Shown: positions 21,411 to 33,330, numbered from the stretch's first letter. The stretch is DNA of 64,000 nucleotides from Nectonema munidae (GCA_030549495.1 JAUIRK010001041.1:62001-126000); one strand, 5' to 3'. The notes: generated from the sequence alone by a model not told the origin. A program made the numbers and translations.

Positions 21411-23300
21411 CAGTCTGAAATATTTAGCCCCCACCCCCTCCATCTAGATAGGCCTAATGAGAGTACTCTATATTAAAGACATGATCAAAGTATGTTATAT
21501 ATAAACTACATAATTATACATTTTTACGAAAAATAAAAAAATCTTACCTTCATCTTTCAACTATTTTTCTTAGATTGTCGAAAATAAAAAAGTAATTTCA
21601 AATCTATAATTTGATCGATTTTAAAATTAATTGAATTCTTTCTTTTTAAATTTTAATAAATTTAGTAAAGTAACATGCGAAATCCTTAATTTTTCATAAA
21701 ATTTGAAAGCTTTCGCTATACCATTCAAAGGTTAAATCAAAGTTTGCAGTTATAAAAACTAGAGGGCGAGTAACGCCAAAACTCATTGAGAGCGCTGGTT
21801 AAGATATGGCAACCGTGGCACTTGAAAAAGAGGTTTTGAGGCAAAAATAGAAAAATCCAATCCTTGATATCAACGATGGAAAACACAAAAATAGATTTGT
21901 GGACTTAATTGTGGAGTTAGAAACATGTGATGATCTTTTTTTTCTCATCCATCCCTTACTCCCACGTAGGTAGATGTGGCAAAAACCCAAATGTCACATG
22001 CATTCTTATATTGAAAACACAAGCCAAAGTGAAAGAGGAGAGCATAAACAGTAAACTGCTGACACATATGCAAACAACAACAGATCTTTCATTTATTTGC
22101 AACTGCAAGGAAATTTCACAAGTACCTCGTTGTAATTTGAAAGGCTCCCCCAAAAATTTAAAGCGACTTGCTAGAGTGATTTATAAGCTTATAATTTTTT
22201 ACAAATCTATAAAATATTTTATTGATTTCAAATCTAGTTCATCAAAGTTTTTGTAACTACGTATATAATACAAAAATTTTAATATTAATTTTTGCTCGGT
22301 TATTTTGGTTGTCATATTTACTTAAGATGATCAAAAGTAAACTTATATCATCTTTTTTGATAATTAAAATTTATATATTTGACATAGACTAACAAGTTTG
22401 ATTGATTTTTATAAAAAATAAATACCGTGATCAGATCCAAAATCAATTATTTAGCGGTTTACGCAAAAATTTTGTAAAAATATTTAATATTTTGGGAAAA
22501 AGAAGGTGGGTGGAAAGGATCCACCCCATACCATCACTGGAGAATAAAATATAGCCCGTTACAAATTAAGTTAAGTAGTTAAATATAACAAAAATAAAAT
22601 CAGTATAAAAATGTACCAATTTTTGCCTCAAATGATTAATAGCTAATAATAGCAATTTATCAAGAAACGCTTATATTCTTTTTGACACGCATCAAAATCT
22701 ACAAAGATGTTCTTTGATTTATCTAATAGGTAAATTTATTTAAAATGTACATTATTATATCACAAAATATGTGTAAATTTTTTTAAAAATTTGTAAAGGG
22801 TACGATGTAATGATATGCAGTCCGCCATAAGGTATAAGGAGTGTTTAATTTCAATTTCTTCAGATATGATTATAATTTTAATGTCAGCAAAAAGCTAAAA
22901 AACCATGACTTCATAACTCAACGATGTTTATAAGTTGGTTGAAACAATAATTCTGCTGATTCTAAAGAAAATTTTAACAAAGGCAAATTTAATCACACAC
23001 AAGGAAGCTAACCCCGAATAAAACAAAATATAATCCCCATCATTTAGCAAGAATTTTATTCGTAAAAAACTGACAAACAAATATATTTTTTAAATAAAAA
23101 ATTAATCACATGATGTTACATATTTTACCGCATCTGAGCAGACTATCAGAATAAATTTTGGATCTTATGATTATGCGTATATTTTTCATAAAAAGCACTT
23201 ACGTTTGAACAATTTTTGACAATCGTTTAATTCTAGTCTACAAAATGTGAACTTTTACTAGAAAATATGGGGAGATTATTATTAAGTTATACTTTATAAT
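21411..23300. other. Intergenic stretch, no gene recognised
   Basis: The patch 21805-22170 is less AT-rich and opens with ATGGCAACCGTGGCACTTG, then a stop after 13 codons. Scattered frames there could be an old processed pseudogene, but I cannot name it. A diverged single relative of the 150-bp monomer at 26720-28240 lies at about 22300-22440. Confidence 0.35.
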
Positions 23301-23307
23301 AAAAATC

Positions 23308-23425
23308 TCCTTTGAGGAATAGTCGGTCACGGGTATCGCAAAAAATGAAAATCGTTTGCTTTAGACACATAAAATTCCATTGAAAAATAAGGCAGGCTAA
23401 ATAGTCTTCAAAATTTTAGTCCTTA
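23308..23425. repeat. Dispersed repeat, copy 2 (see 1229)
   Basis: It shares ordered blocks with 1229..1345 but has no defined ends. Confidence 0.6.
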
Positions 23426-23815
23426 AGGGTTAAGTAATGAAATTTTTAATATTAATAGAAATTTAAGAAATGAGGAAAATAAGTATTTGTTTAGATTATA
23501 AATTTAAAATAAATTAATATTCTATCTGGGTTTAACCGTTAATATAAAGTCAAATCATTTATTCTTTTACTTTTTTTTGCTTTCAATATAAATAAGAATC
23601 ATACTATTGAAAATTTAAAAATATTAAATATTCTTTGAATAATGAAGTATGTCAAAATTAATAGATTAAAGAAATAGACAAAAAAATTTAAATTAAAAAT
23701 CATATAAAAATTAAGCGCGATATGTACCATAACTTTAACTGATTGGATACTAAATAAAAAAAATGAAAAACTGTTCATATTTCGGTATTTATTTCTATGT
23801 ATTATATTATCTATT

Positions 23816-24180
23816 ACTTAAAAATATATTCATCTACTGCCCCAATTTCCGTTTTTGGATTTATAAATTGAGATTTTAGTATAACACCAACTGAATGCGT
23901 CTGTCTCTTGCCAAATTCAATGTATTGAATTTGAATAAAATTATAAATATTTTTTTACTGATTGACAAGATGAGTTTATTTATTAGAGTTCTAACATTTG
24001 CAGTTTATAAAACACTAATGGAAAATACGATTCGAAACAAACTTCCTAATAAGTTTTTCTGTAAGAACTCTTTTTTTAATATATTGTATAATTAATAATA
24101 ATATATTGTATTGTTTATCTTTAAAATTTTTCAAGAATTGAAGTTTGAAATTCAAAATTTAAATTTCCAAACATACAATT
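23816..24180. repeat. Dispersed repeat, copy 1 (second copy at 50335)
   Basis: About 360 bp matches 50335..50710 in order: 'ATTCATCTACT', 'TTTTTGGATTTA', 'TACTGATTGACAAG', 'TTTATTTATTAGAGTTCTAA', 'TTGTATTGTTTATCTTTAAA'. The family is unknown and the element is non-coding. Confidence 0.7.
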
Positions 24181-24249
24181 TGAAATGCCCATACATAGAA
24201 AAACTTTCAAGTTTCACTTTGATACTTAGAGAAATCTTAGCCCCCAACC

Positions 24250-24756
24250 AGTGGCGGTTTTAAGAGAGGGAGGGTGGGGACATGCCCCCCCCCCCCCCCA
24301 GTTTTTTGGCTGGACTCCATGTTAGCCCCTCTACATCAAATACCTATTTTACTGGATTTAAAATTTACTCGAAATTTTTTATAATTTAATTTTTTTGAGT
24401 GGGTTTTGCATCCATGGGCAGAAATATCTCTCTTATCTGGACGGGTTAATCTTAGACCAAGAGCACTCTTTATTTGGGGTCTCTCCTAGGATCGGAACGT
24501 GAGAGCACCACACAAATTGATTATAAAAAACTAAAGTTTCAGAATTCTAAATATCGATAAGTAATTCTCATGAAAAAAAATTTTTAGTTTTAAACCTAGT
24601 TAAATTTTTCAAAAATTATGAAAATTCATTAGAATAATTCAAAAAAAAAGTAAAACATATGTATTTGGTAAATTGCAAAATTTATAAAAAATTATCGATT
24701 TAAAAACTTGGTCCTTGTTTGGTGCCCTCAGTTTTAAAAATCTAGAACCGCCACTG
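24250..24756. mobile_element. 507-bp hAT-type MITE with 8-bp target duplication
   Basis: CCCCAACC stands at 24242..24249 and 24757..24764. The ends AGTGGCGGTTTTAAGA and, reversed, CAGTGGCGGTTCTAGA are close inverted repeats. A long C run follows the left end. The C of the usual CAG start is shared with the target duplication. Confidence 0.8.
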
Positions 24757-24764
24757 CCCCAACC

Positions 24765-25302
24765 TCCTCTTCTGCCCCTTCTGCCTTTGTGTGATAATAT
24801 AATCAAAAATTTAATATTTATTCAAAAAGACTCTGTATTAGAAACTATCTGTCTAACATGTGAGTAGTCACATAATATATAATAGCTAGTTTTTTATATT
24901 CATCAATTATAAATCAAAATCTTGCAAGTAATAAATCTATCTGCTTTTTACATTTTATTTTTTTGAAAATAAAAAGAATGTAAATTAAAGTTAAACAGAC
25001 ATTATAATTTTTATAAACCTCTTTTAAATGTCAGACAAAATTTAAAAATTTAAAAGTTCAAATATTTTTACTTGTATTTTAATTTCTTTATTTTTGTCCT
25101 TTGCTTATTTTAACAGGGCCCGCAATTTTTAATCCTTAAAATTATTTGCATTCTTGTTTTCTTTTAATTAATATCTATTTTATCAAAGATTTAATTCTAT
25201 ATTTATATTCAGCTTTGATAATAACAAATCATAAATTGAAGTAGATTTGTGTCACATTCTAAAGATCTGGAAACCGTAACCATGAGTGACTCATTATAAT
25301 GT
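24765..25302. other. Intergenic stretch, nothing recognised
   Basis: AT-rich, without frames or repeats I can support. Confidence 0.45.
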
Positions 25303-25412
25303 TTAACCCATTTTAGACTAATGTTAAAGGAAACGCATCCTAACTTTTACTTTCAATGTATTTAAACAGGAATACTAAAATTATCCTCTTTGTTTCGTCG
25401 TAAATAGGTTAA
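25303..25412. mobile_element. piggyBac-type MITE (diverged copy)
   Basis: The element is bounded by TTAA on both sides. The ends TTAACCCATTTTAGAC and, reversed, TTAACCTATTTACGAC match the family seen at 29262, 55681 and 61807, although the middle has diverged. Confidence 0.55.
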
Positions 25413-25639
25413 CAACCAGATTAAGAGCATATCTAATGTAAAGCATAAGATTTGTATTTAAAAGTGTCCGTAAACGGAAATGATTTTATTTTTGTAAAGT
25501 CGACACTTATCGACTCAGCTCGTTAGCCGGTTAAATGAAACCTACAATCGGAATGAAATATAAATATATTCATGAAATTAAAATTATTGCGACATAATAG
25601 ATCTAAACTAAGGGTGTAGGCAATGGCATAACTAGCTTT

Positions 25640-26049
25640 GAAAACCAGAAGAAGCAACTGATTTTAATAGGGCCCAACATTTGTTGATGCAAATCAAGCA
25701 AACCTGTAAATCTTTAATTAAAAATTCTCTAATTTTTTGATACCGGCGTATTGCCAATTGCTTGAAAAATTTTCTTTTCGTAGAACTGAAATATGATGTC
25801 TGCAACTCTTTTTTTAAAGTCAATCTTTCTCTAAAGTGAGAAGCCCTAAAAAGTTTTTTATGTTTCAATCGTAGTTAAGTATGATACTTATTACTTTTAT
25901 ATTATCGAATTTTTTATTTTAATTTATTATTTAAACACATCAAGTTTTGCCACATCAATTCACTTCACAGTTCAATGAATGAGGATCGTTTTAATGCTGT
26001 CATTCTTCTTTTTGTTTACAGAGATATTCGATTGGATATTGACACCATT
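25640..26049. repeat. Dispersed repeat, copy 1 (second copy at 43620-44545)
   Basis: The sequence aligns with the copy near 43.6-44.5 kb over 'CAATCTTTCTCTAAAGTGA', 'AAAAAGTTTTTTATGTTT', 'TTTATTATTTAAACACATCAA', 'TTCAATGAATGAGGATCG' and 'GATATTCGATTGGATATTG'. The Mutator/foldback-like element at 26058 has landed at its right edge. Confidence 0.75.
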
Positions 26050-26719
26050 ATTTATATGGTGTCTGGTCAAAACGGCCAAAAACTCCTAAAACCAAAATGC
26101 GCAAAAACCTAAAACGTTGGATAATTTTATGGAATTGAAAAGTGATATATATTATTTTGTTACCAGAAATGGAATAACACTACTTTTTTCAAAACATGCC
26201 TGTTCCAATTTTGCCCCTTTTTTACGTTACTAAAATTCTTTTTGTTTTCATTTTTCTGTTGAGCAAAAAAATCTACCGGGTATAATTTATTGACTAAATT
26301 TTTATCTTTACTTATGGAATTTATAATGAAATAAGTTTTTAAAAAAAATATAAATCATTCACTTTCTTATTAAATGAGTTTTTCCATCTTAGTGAAATGA
26401 TAATTGTAATCTTAGCTGATAAGTTATAGATTTGGATATTTTTCATTTCAAAAAGAGGAACTTTTTTACGGTCAAAATTTTCATTCTTATAAACTAGATC
26501 TTATAAGTATATTCATTCTTGTAAACTAGACCTTGTATAAGAGCAGAGTTTGAGAAGAAAACTCTGGCAGACAAAAAAAATTGCCTTAAGAAAAACCACT
26601 TTGTTTTTATTTTTATAAATTTTAAATTCACATTTTGAACAGAAACATCTTTATATTAAATTTTTTTTTAAAAGTTAGCAATTCTATTTCTTTGTTTTTT
26701 AGTAGTTAGTCAATTAAAT

Positions 26720-28240
26720 TATTTTACTTGAAATGTATAAAAAACTTTTTATAAGAATAAACATTTTAATTTTGACATGGGCTGTCATATTTAAATTATT
26801 TTGTCAGGTTTGACTAATATTTATAAAAAAAGGAATATAACCAGTAAACACAGCCTACTTGAAAATGGGTATATGTGTGTAAAATGCCATACACGGTAAA
26901 CTTCATCATCCCTCTATACTTTCTATTAAACGTAATTCTCTAATTCAAAAAACCGTGCCTGATCCTTTCTTTTTGGGATAAATCAATTTTTTGAGTTTTG
27001 ATTGATTTTCATAAAAAATGAATATCACCACTGAATTACGCATGCTTAAAAATGGGTATATATGTGTAAAAAACTTTATATTATTACTTAGATAAAATTT
27101 TTATTTTTAAGATGAACTGTCATATATAAATCAATGCTTTGATAACTTTAATTGATTTTTATAAAAAAAAATGAATATCACAGCTGAATTCAGCATGCTT
27201 GAAAATGGGTGTGTAAAAAACATTATATAATTATCTAGATAAAAAGTTTCTTTTTTGAGATGAGCTGTCATATGTAAATAACTTTTTTGACAGGTTTGAA
27301 TGATTTTCATAAAAATGAATATCACCACTGAATTCAGCATATTTGAAAATGGGTGTGTAAAAAACATTATATAATTATTTAGATAAAAAGCTTCTTTTTG
27401 AGATGATCTGTCACATTTGGATCAATTTTTTGACAGTTTGATTGATTTTCATAAAAAATGAATATCACCACTGAATTCACCATATTTGAAAATGGGTATA
27501 CATGTGTAAAAAACTTTATATAATTATTTAGATAAAAAGTTCCTTTTTGAGATGAGCTGTCACATTTAGATCAATTTTTTGACAGGTTTGATTGATTTTC
27601 ATGAAAAATGAATATCAGCACTGAATTTAGCATATTTGAAAATGGGTATACATGTGTAAAAAACTTTATATACTTATTTAGATAAAAAGTTCTTTTTGAG
27701 ATGAGCTGTCACATTTAGATAAATTTTTTGAAAGGTTTGATTGATTTTCATAAAAAAAATGAACATCACCACTGAATTCAGCATATTTGAAAATTGATAT
27801 ACATGTGTAAAAAACTTTATATAATTATTTAGATAAAAAGTTCCTTTTTGAGATGAGCTGTCACATTTAGTTCAATTTTTTGACAGGTTTGATTGATTTT
27901 CATAAAAAATGAATATCACCACTGAATTTAGCATATTTGAAAATGGGTATACATGTGTAAAAAACTTTATATACTTATTTAGATAAAAAGTTCCTTTTTG
28001 AGATGAGCTGTCACATTTAGATAAATTTTTTGACAGGTTTGATTGATTTTCATAAAAAAATGAATATCACCACTGAATTCAGCATATTTGAAAATTGATA
28101 TACATGTGTAAAAAACTTTATATAATTATTTAAATAAAAAGTTCCTTTTTGAGATGAGCATATAAATCAATTTTTGACAGGTTTGATTGATTTTGAAAAA
28201 AATGGACATCACCACTGAATTCAGCATAGTTGAAATATAT
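26720..28240. repeat. Tandem array, about 150-bp unit, nine to ten copies
   Basis: Each unit contains 'GGGTATACATGTGTAAAAAA', 'TTATTTAGATAAAAAGTTCC', 'GAGATGAGCTGTCACATTTA' and 'GACAGGTTTGATTGATTTTC'. The first block recurs near 26866, 27053, 27207, 27350, 27493, 27648, 27795, 27947 and 28097. Spacing is 143-153 bp for most units, wider for the first. The central copies are the most alike, as expected if the array grows from the middle. Confidence 0.9.
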
Positions 28241-29261
28241 ATATAACATTAAAAATATTTATAAAAACTTATTAATATCTGAGAAAAATAGGGGGGGGGC
28301 ACTTTACGCCCCCAGCACTTGAGCGGATAAATTTTGCCCACGAAAAGTCTTAAAACAAATGAAAAACGTCATAGCTACAAAACGTCCAAAACCCATTGAA
28401 TATGTTTATGGCAAACTAAACTTCTACACCGTCAGTTTTTTATTTGGCAAATTATTGCCTTTACAATGCTTGTTTTTATTGAAATACAAAATGCGAATGA
28501 TGACATAAAAGCAATTATTTTTGAGACAAAACATATGTGATCTATCGATGACAAATGAAAGAAAAAACAAGTCATTTAATCAAACAATCAGACAAGAGAA
28601 CATTTTGCTTCATTATTTTCCTTCCTACAAAACGATTCTTTAGCTTCTTATTATCTCTTCTATCTTTCACTTCCCACAAGATAAGTAGACGTATCATAAA
28701 TTTTCATTCGCAGTTTTTTTGTTTGTGAAGCATTTCGCTTCTTTCCAATTTTCAAGATAGAATGTCCCGAATACAAATCAAAAAGTGCACGTTGTGCAAT
28801 CAGTACTTCACGTGAAATCATCTCTGTAAAAGTAAGATTTAACTTCATATTTTAAATAGATGTATGTGAAGAAAAGAAACTTTGTAATCCTCTCAAAACA
28901 TGTATAAATCTGGTTGGTCAAAGATTCACTTCAGGGGGGCTTAACTGTATATATTGTTTCATTTTTTTTAGCAAATTCAAAAACATCAGAAAATTTTACT
29001 TTTCAAACAGAAATCAAAACAAAATAATTGAAAGTGGGCTGTAATAACAACGAAGAGATAAAAACAAAATAAAAAAACTCAACAAAATTTTGAAAGCTAA
29101 ACTAAAAAATCTTGATCAGCTGAAGCAGAAAGATGGGGTATAGAAAAAAGTGTAGATTGAGTTACGTGGTATGTGAATAAGTTTCAAATCAAATATTCTA
29201 AACTAAAAAGAAGTCTATGTATGTATTTCTTTTATGCACAGGAGGTGGCGCTATATTCAGA

Positions 29262-29378
29262 TTAACCCATTTACGACCAATGTTCCTATTTTGGAACATA
29301 AGTAATTTCATCTTCGTCTGCTTTTTTCAATGACTTTGAATATAAATCGTCTGCTTTGCTTGGTCTTAAATGGGTTAA
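29262..29378. mobile_element. piggyBac-type MITE, nested
   Basis: TTAA bounds the element on each side. The ends TTAACCCATTTACGACCAA and, reversed, TTAACCCATTTAAGACCAA are near-perfect inverted repeats. The inside, with 'TTCATCTTCGTCTGC' and 'GAATATAAATCGTCTGC', matches the copy at 61807. Confidence 0.8.
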
Positions 29379-29784
29379 CATGAACATGTTATATATATTG
29401 TAAAGAGGAAAATTGAAAGGCCTTAAATTAAAGGGATTTTAAAATACTTGCAAACTTATTTGTTAAAAAATAAGTCAAAACTGATTTTGAGTTAAAATAT
29501 TTCAGATTTTGTTATTGGCCATTTTGTTTTTCGGCCGTTTTGACTAGGAACCATTTATATGTTAAAAAGTGTCCTAGACGGATGAGGCTCCTTAATCCTT
29601 ATAGTTCTTGCTTAATCTAATTACTTTCTTATAATAAACTTATTATTTTTTGATATATTATCATGATACTTTAAGTTTTATGATAAAAAGTCAATTTTCG
29701 CTTTTTATTAAACTATTACCCAAAATAAGATAAAAATAGCTTTAAAATTTTGATAAATCTTAAATTTATATGCTTGAGTTCTAG

Positions 29785-29834
29785 TTTAGTAAAATCCGCC
29801 GGCCCCCTAATGCCAATTTCTAGATCCGCCCCTG
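29785..29834. mobile_element. Solitary right end of a hAT-type element
   Basis: Reversed, it reads CAGGGGCGGATCTAGAAATT, a classic hAT terminus. I found no partner left end with the same flank, so the rest is lost or diverged. Confidence 0.5.
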
Positions 29835-30584
29835 TAGCTGACTTAATGGCATTCTCATTATGTTAAAATAAACTTATCCATACACACCAAATCGAATATA
29901 CTCAATTTGATTCTGCACATACTTTTGTCACTCTAAATTTTAACTGCGGTTTCAATCGGATCTCAATTGTTTTGCTTACAAAAACTTGTAGCCTACTTTA
30001 TATGGTATATAATACTGAATATTTGCTAACCAATCATTTTCAAAATTCCTGTTCTTGGCGAATCCATTCATAATTCCTCTTTCAATTACAAAAACATTTC
30101 CACCTCTAAAATATTCACACCGAAGTAGAAAATTTGTCAAATTTGATTCACATTTATAAAAAAAAAATTGAGAATGGCTATATCTTCATCTATTGGTGTC
30201 TGTCATATTTATGGTAACTCTAACTGTTTGAAATTTTTAGATCACCTTTTTAGTCAATTGATGTTTAAAATATTAACTACTAAGATAACGGTTTTAAGAT
30301 TTTTGATTCACAGATTGTAGAAGCCTCTTCTTCACGGTCAATGTGTTTTTTGAAAACCTCAATACTAGATTTTTACATTCTTTAGGGTATGAAGAAAATA
30401 TATCTACAAAATGACAAGCTAAAAAGTATATTTTTAATTTTTTAAAGTTGAAGTATGCGAAAAACGAACTAAAAAATGTATGCTTGAAATTTAAAAGTTC
30501 AAATTAAATTTTAATACAACTTTTATTCTAAAAAAATCAAATAAAATCTTTTCTTCTATTTGTATCACCAAAATTTCAATAATA

Positions 30585-30920
30585 ATCTTGGACACAATTT
30601 TTAGGCGAAAACCGCAAATTTGATTGACATTTTCACACGCTAATAGCGAAAACTGAGTATAGAAATTAGATCGCATGGTTGATTTGATATAAAAAAATAA
30701 TTTTATTTAAAATTCAAATAATATTCTTGGAGAAAAATTTAAGATGTAAACCGTAGAATTGATTTTTACTTTTAGACATGTTGTCAACCTATTGGAAAAA
30801 TTGAGTACGGAAATGAAATCAGCATCATTGATTTAGTATAAAAATATATATTTTATTTAAAATTTGAATAATATTTTTGGATACAATTTTTAAGCAAAAA
30901 CCACAAATTATGATAATATA
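30585..30920. repeat. Diverged tandem repeat, about 150-bp unit, a little over two copies
   Basis: Blocks such as 'TTGGA-ACAATTTTTA-GC-AAAACC', 'TTGAGTA-GGAAAT-A-ATC' and 'TTTTATTTAAAATTTGAATAATATT' recur at about 30590, 30735 and 30885. Confidence 0.6.
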
Positions 30921-31740
30921 TATTAAGGTGACTTATTAATCACCATCAAGATAAACTTATTGATAATCAAATTTACAGATTTGCTTTCTCACTGATTTAT
31001 GTAATGGCTGAAAAATCTTCCATTTTAATTTAGTAATGGGAGAATACAAAATTTTTGTACATTCTTCTTGATTTAAAAGATTTACACGATTTAAACAATC
31101 AGACTTAGGACTTTCACTGTTCATTATTTAACAGTATGTAAGTCTATTAGAGAGCTATGCTTTATTGAGGTTTTAAAATTAAATGTAAGCTATAAAAGAT
31201 TTTCTAAGTTCAGCAACGATTTACATAGGTAGCCAAAGCTGTTTTGCTTTGAAAAAAATTCCACTCTGTTTGCAATCTATTGATACCTGCGATTTACAAT
31301 CACCTCGGATAATATATTTTAAAATGTTCTCTTTGCTAAATTTAGCTCATGGGTTATTTTTTATATAACTCATGCATAGCACTAAATATTTGAAATAAAA
31401 TAGAAAGTTTTCTTATATATTTCATTTCTAAACTAACATTCTAACTTATACAAATAGATTTTTAATGTATGCAAAATGTAACGTTACACAAAACTTAAAG
31501 TAAAGGTTGAAACGTTTAAAATTTTTAATGCTTACAATCCAAGGTTATTCAATACATTCGGAGGAATCAGAAAGGATACTAAATTTTCTCGATACAATTC
31601 CGATGTTGATACTTGAGAAACGCACAATTCCTACGATTCACAATAAATCGTTCCTGATATTTCTTTGAATATGCAATAGTTTAAAATAACACCTTTTGTG
31701 CACAATCTAGATAGATGCTTTATAATTGTTATATTGTCAT
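30921..31740. other. 5' flank of GEMIN6, nothing defined
   Basis: AT-rich upstream sequence. It ends in a pyrimidine tract and AG (31748-31749) just before the GEMIN6 start, so a non-coding first exon probably lies somewhere here, but I cannot place it. Confidence 0.4.
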
Positions 31741-31747
31741 TACTTTC

Positions 31748-31749
31748 AG
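31748..31749 (+). promoter_or_regulatory. Probable 3' splice site in the GEMIN6 5' UTR
   Basis: TATTGTCATTACTTTCAG stands directly upstream of the start codon and makes a good acceptor. A donor was not located. Confidence 0.45.
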
Positions 31750-31755
31750 GCTAAA

Positions 31756-32283
31756 ATGAATGATTTTAAGAGTTTTGTTACCTTGAAAAAGTTCATTCAT
31801 CAAAATGTTGTTTGTACGACACATACTGGAAGTCATGCTGGAATATTGTATGCAATAGATCCAATTACATATAGTGCTCTAATGGCGCAATTTAAAGATG
31901 ATTCTTATACAAATATGAACTTATTGTTTCTGCCTGGTGAAGAATTGAAAGATATTCAACTAGAAAATCGAGTAGATGAAGAAAACATTCATGAAAAACA
32001 ACTCGAAGTTATCCATGCACAACTGAACAACAACAAAATTAAAGACGGAAAAATCTCTAATGAAGAGTTATTAAAAAGAAAAAAAATTTTAAATGAAATA
32101 TTCGATAAGCACAAAATTGCAGTTAACTTTTCAGACTCTGAAGAAAATTTGTTCTCTTTATTCAATGGCATGCTGATGATTGAACCTCCTTACAACTTAA
32201 ATAATATAATTTGCTACAATCAAAACGTTCTTACACAAATACAAAAATTACTAAAAAGAGAAATGTCTGATTCCTTCCTTTAA
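31756..32283 (+). CDS. GEMIN6: Gemin6, SMN-complex Sm-like protein
   Basis: The frame encodes 175 residues, close to human Gemin6 (167). Gemin6 pairs with Gemin7 in the SMN complex, which loads Sm rings onto spliceosomal snRNAs. The N-terminal half is the Sm-like fold (MNDFKSFVTLKKFIHQNVVC, then 'GILYAIDPIT' in place of the family's strand-turn-strand). The C-terminal helical half has 'LLKRKKILNEIFDKHKI', then the diagnostic 'MLMIEPPYNLNNI' (human has T-I-D-P-P-Y-G-P-E-N), then a helix ending in a run of basic residues. The start at 31756 has a good AAAATG context and follows a TTTCAG acceptor by seven bases, so a 5' UTR intron is likely. The coding part is in one exon and has no breaks. Confidence 0.85.
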   Translation: MNDFKSFVTLKKFIHQNVVCTTHTGSHAGILYAIDPITYSALMAQFKDDSYTNMNLLFLPGEELKDIQLENRVDEENIHEKQLEVIHAQLNNNKIKDGKISNEELLKRKKILNEIFDKHKIAVNFSDSEENLFSLFNGMLMIEPPYNLNNIICYNQNVLTQIQKLLKREMSDSFL

Positions 32284-32310
32284 AGTGTCCTTGAACTCCT
32301 CACTTGAATT

Positions 32311-32316
32311 AATAAA
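32311..32316 (+). terminator. AATAAA polyadenylation signal of GEMIN6
   Basis: AATAAA lies 28 bases past the stop codon. This is a very short 3' UTR but plausible. Confidence 0.5.
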
Positions 32317-32567
32317 TGTAAAAAAATATTTTTTGAATTGATACAATTTAATAAACTCACCGACGATTTTTTGTTGCATTTTACTCAGAATACGCGAGTA
32401 AAAAAAAGTTCCAAAAAGAGTTCCAAAGGAAACGCAGGTGAACGCTTGTTTTGAATTGAATTAAATAGAGATTACTGAAATCACCTGCGCTCCCTTTGGG
32501 AACATTGTTACAAAATGGGTTTAAATTGTTCACTTAGCTCTGGAAAGCAGTATATGATCTAAAACTG

Positions 32568-32981
32568 GGTACTTTCCTGTTATCCCCCCACCACCCCAAA
32601 ATGTTATAAAACATGTATTAAATACACAAATGTATTTAAAAAAACAAGTGAAAAATCTTTTAATCTGTAGGTGGATAAAATTCAACCATATCAAAAAGAA
32701 TCGCATCAAACATATTACCACCATATATAATCGAAGATGAATGACGCCAAAGAAACTCAGCTAAATATCCAGTTAGCATCTCTCGATTAGTTCCACATTG
32801 CCTTTCGAATTGAGTTTTCGAATCAATTTCTTTAAATTTTCCATTTATGGGTTTTTTTTCTATGAAAAAGGTTTTGATTAATGATATATAGTAAGTTTAA
32901 TTTAGGTTAGGTTAAAACAATACAAGAATATTTATCGTGGTAGAAGAGCGATGGGTGGTGGGGCGATAACAGGAAAGTACC
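32568..32981. mobile_element. 414-bp MITE with perfect 8-bp target duplication
   Basis: TAAAACTG is at 32560..32567 and 32982..32989. The left end GGTACTTTCCTGTTATC and its C-rich continuation pair with the right end read in reverse over about 30 bases with one mismatch. There is no coding capacity. The 8-bp duplication fits hAT or Mutator-type elements, but the terminus does not begin CAG. Confidence 0.8.
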
Positions 32982-33012
32982 TAAAACTGTCTTATATGTA
33001 AATGTGTTTAGC

Positions 33013-33185
33013 ATGTTTTTCAATACACATCGTAACCGCTTTCAATATACAAAATATTCAATTGAAATGAAAACAAATAATAATTCATTATTTCATTTAA
33101 ATTATCAAGTCTCTAATAAAATTTGTAGAGTAAAACTTATCATAAAAAAATATATAATATTCATCTCTCCCCATGTACAATATTC
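33013..33185. repeat. Dispersed repeat, copy 1 (second copy at 37676)
   Basis: It is similar in order to 37676..37905: 'TTTTCAATACACATC', 'TATTCAATTGAAAT', 'AAT-AA-TTTGTAGAG-AAAA' and 'ATGTACAAT'. The MITE at 32568 lies just to its left. Confidence 0.6.
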
Positions 33186-33248
33186 ACGCTATCTTTGCTA
33201 AGAGTTTTTTGGCTTATAGAGGAAATTTTGTGTAGACATACATGAATG

Positions 33249-33330
33249 TGTGGCTTAATGGTTGAAGCGTTGGATACCGCTGTTCGCCGTGAACTTTGAG
33301 GGTCAGTTCGATTCATATAAATGTGGATAT
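33249..33330 (+). mobile_element. tRNA-derived SINE head
   Basis: The A box TGGCTTAATGGTTGAAGCG and B box GGGTCAGTTCGATTC are spaced as in a tRNA, but no acceptor stem pairs. The tail runs on into AT-rich sequence to about 33420. Confidence 0.65.

Larger units (their letters stand above)
26058..29552. mobile_element. 3.5-kb Mutator/foldback-like element
   Basis: ATTTATAT (or ATTTATATG) flanks both ends (26050-26057 and 29553-29561). The left end GGTGTCTGGTCAAAACGGCC and right end, reversed, GGTTCCTAGTCAAAACGGCC are inverted repeats of the same type as the element at 8641. Inside are a tandem array of about 150-bp units, a nested piggyBac-type MITE and no recognisable transposase, so it is non-autonomous. 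Minus-strand frames at 28660-28848 have no family match. Confidence 0.7.

Noticed and set aside
21805-22260. Possible small gene starting ATGGCAACCGTGGCACTTG
   Set aside because: The frame stops after 13 codons and I could not find splice sites or a protein family. It was left as an unexplained patch.
26720-28240. Second regular array considered as CRISPR or as coding repeats
   Set aside because: There are no spacers and no continuous frame. It is a simple tandem array within a mobile element.
31726-31755. Earlier start for GEMIN6, ten codons upstream
   Set aside because: It would use TTG and read through a strong splice acceptor. The Met at 31756 has a good context.
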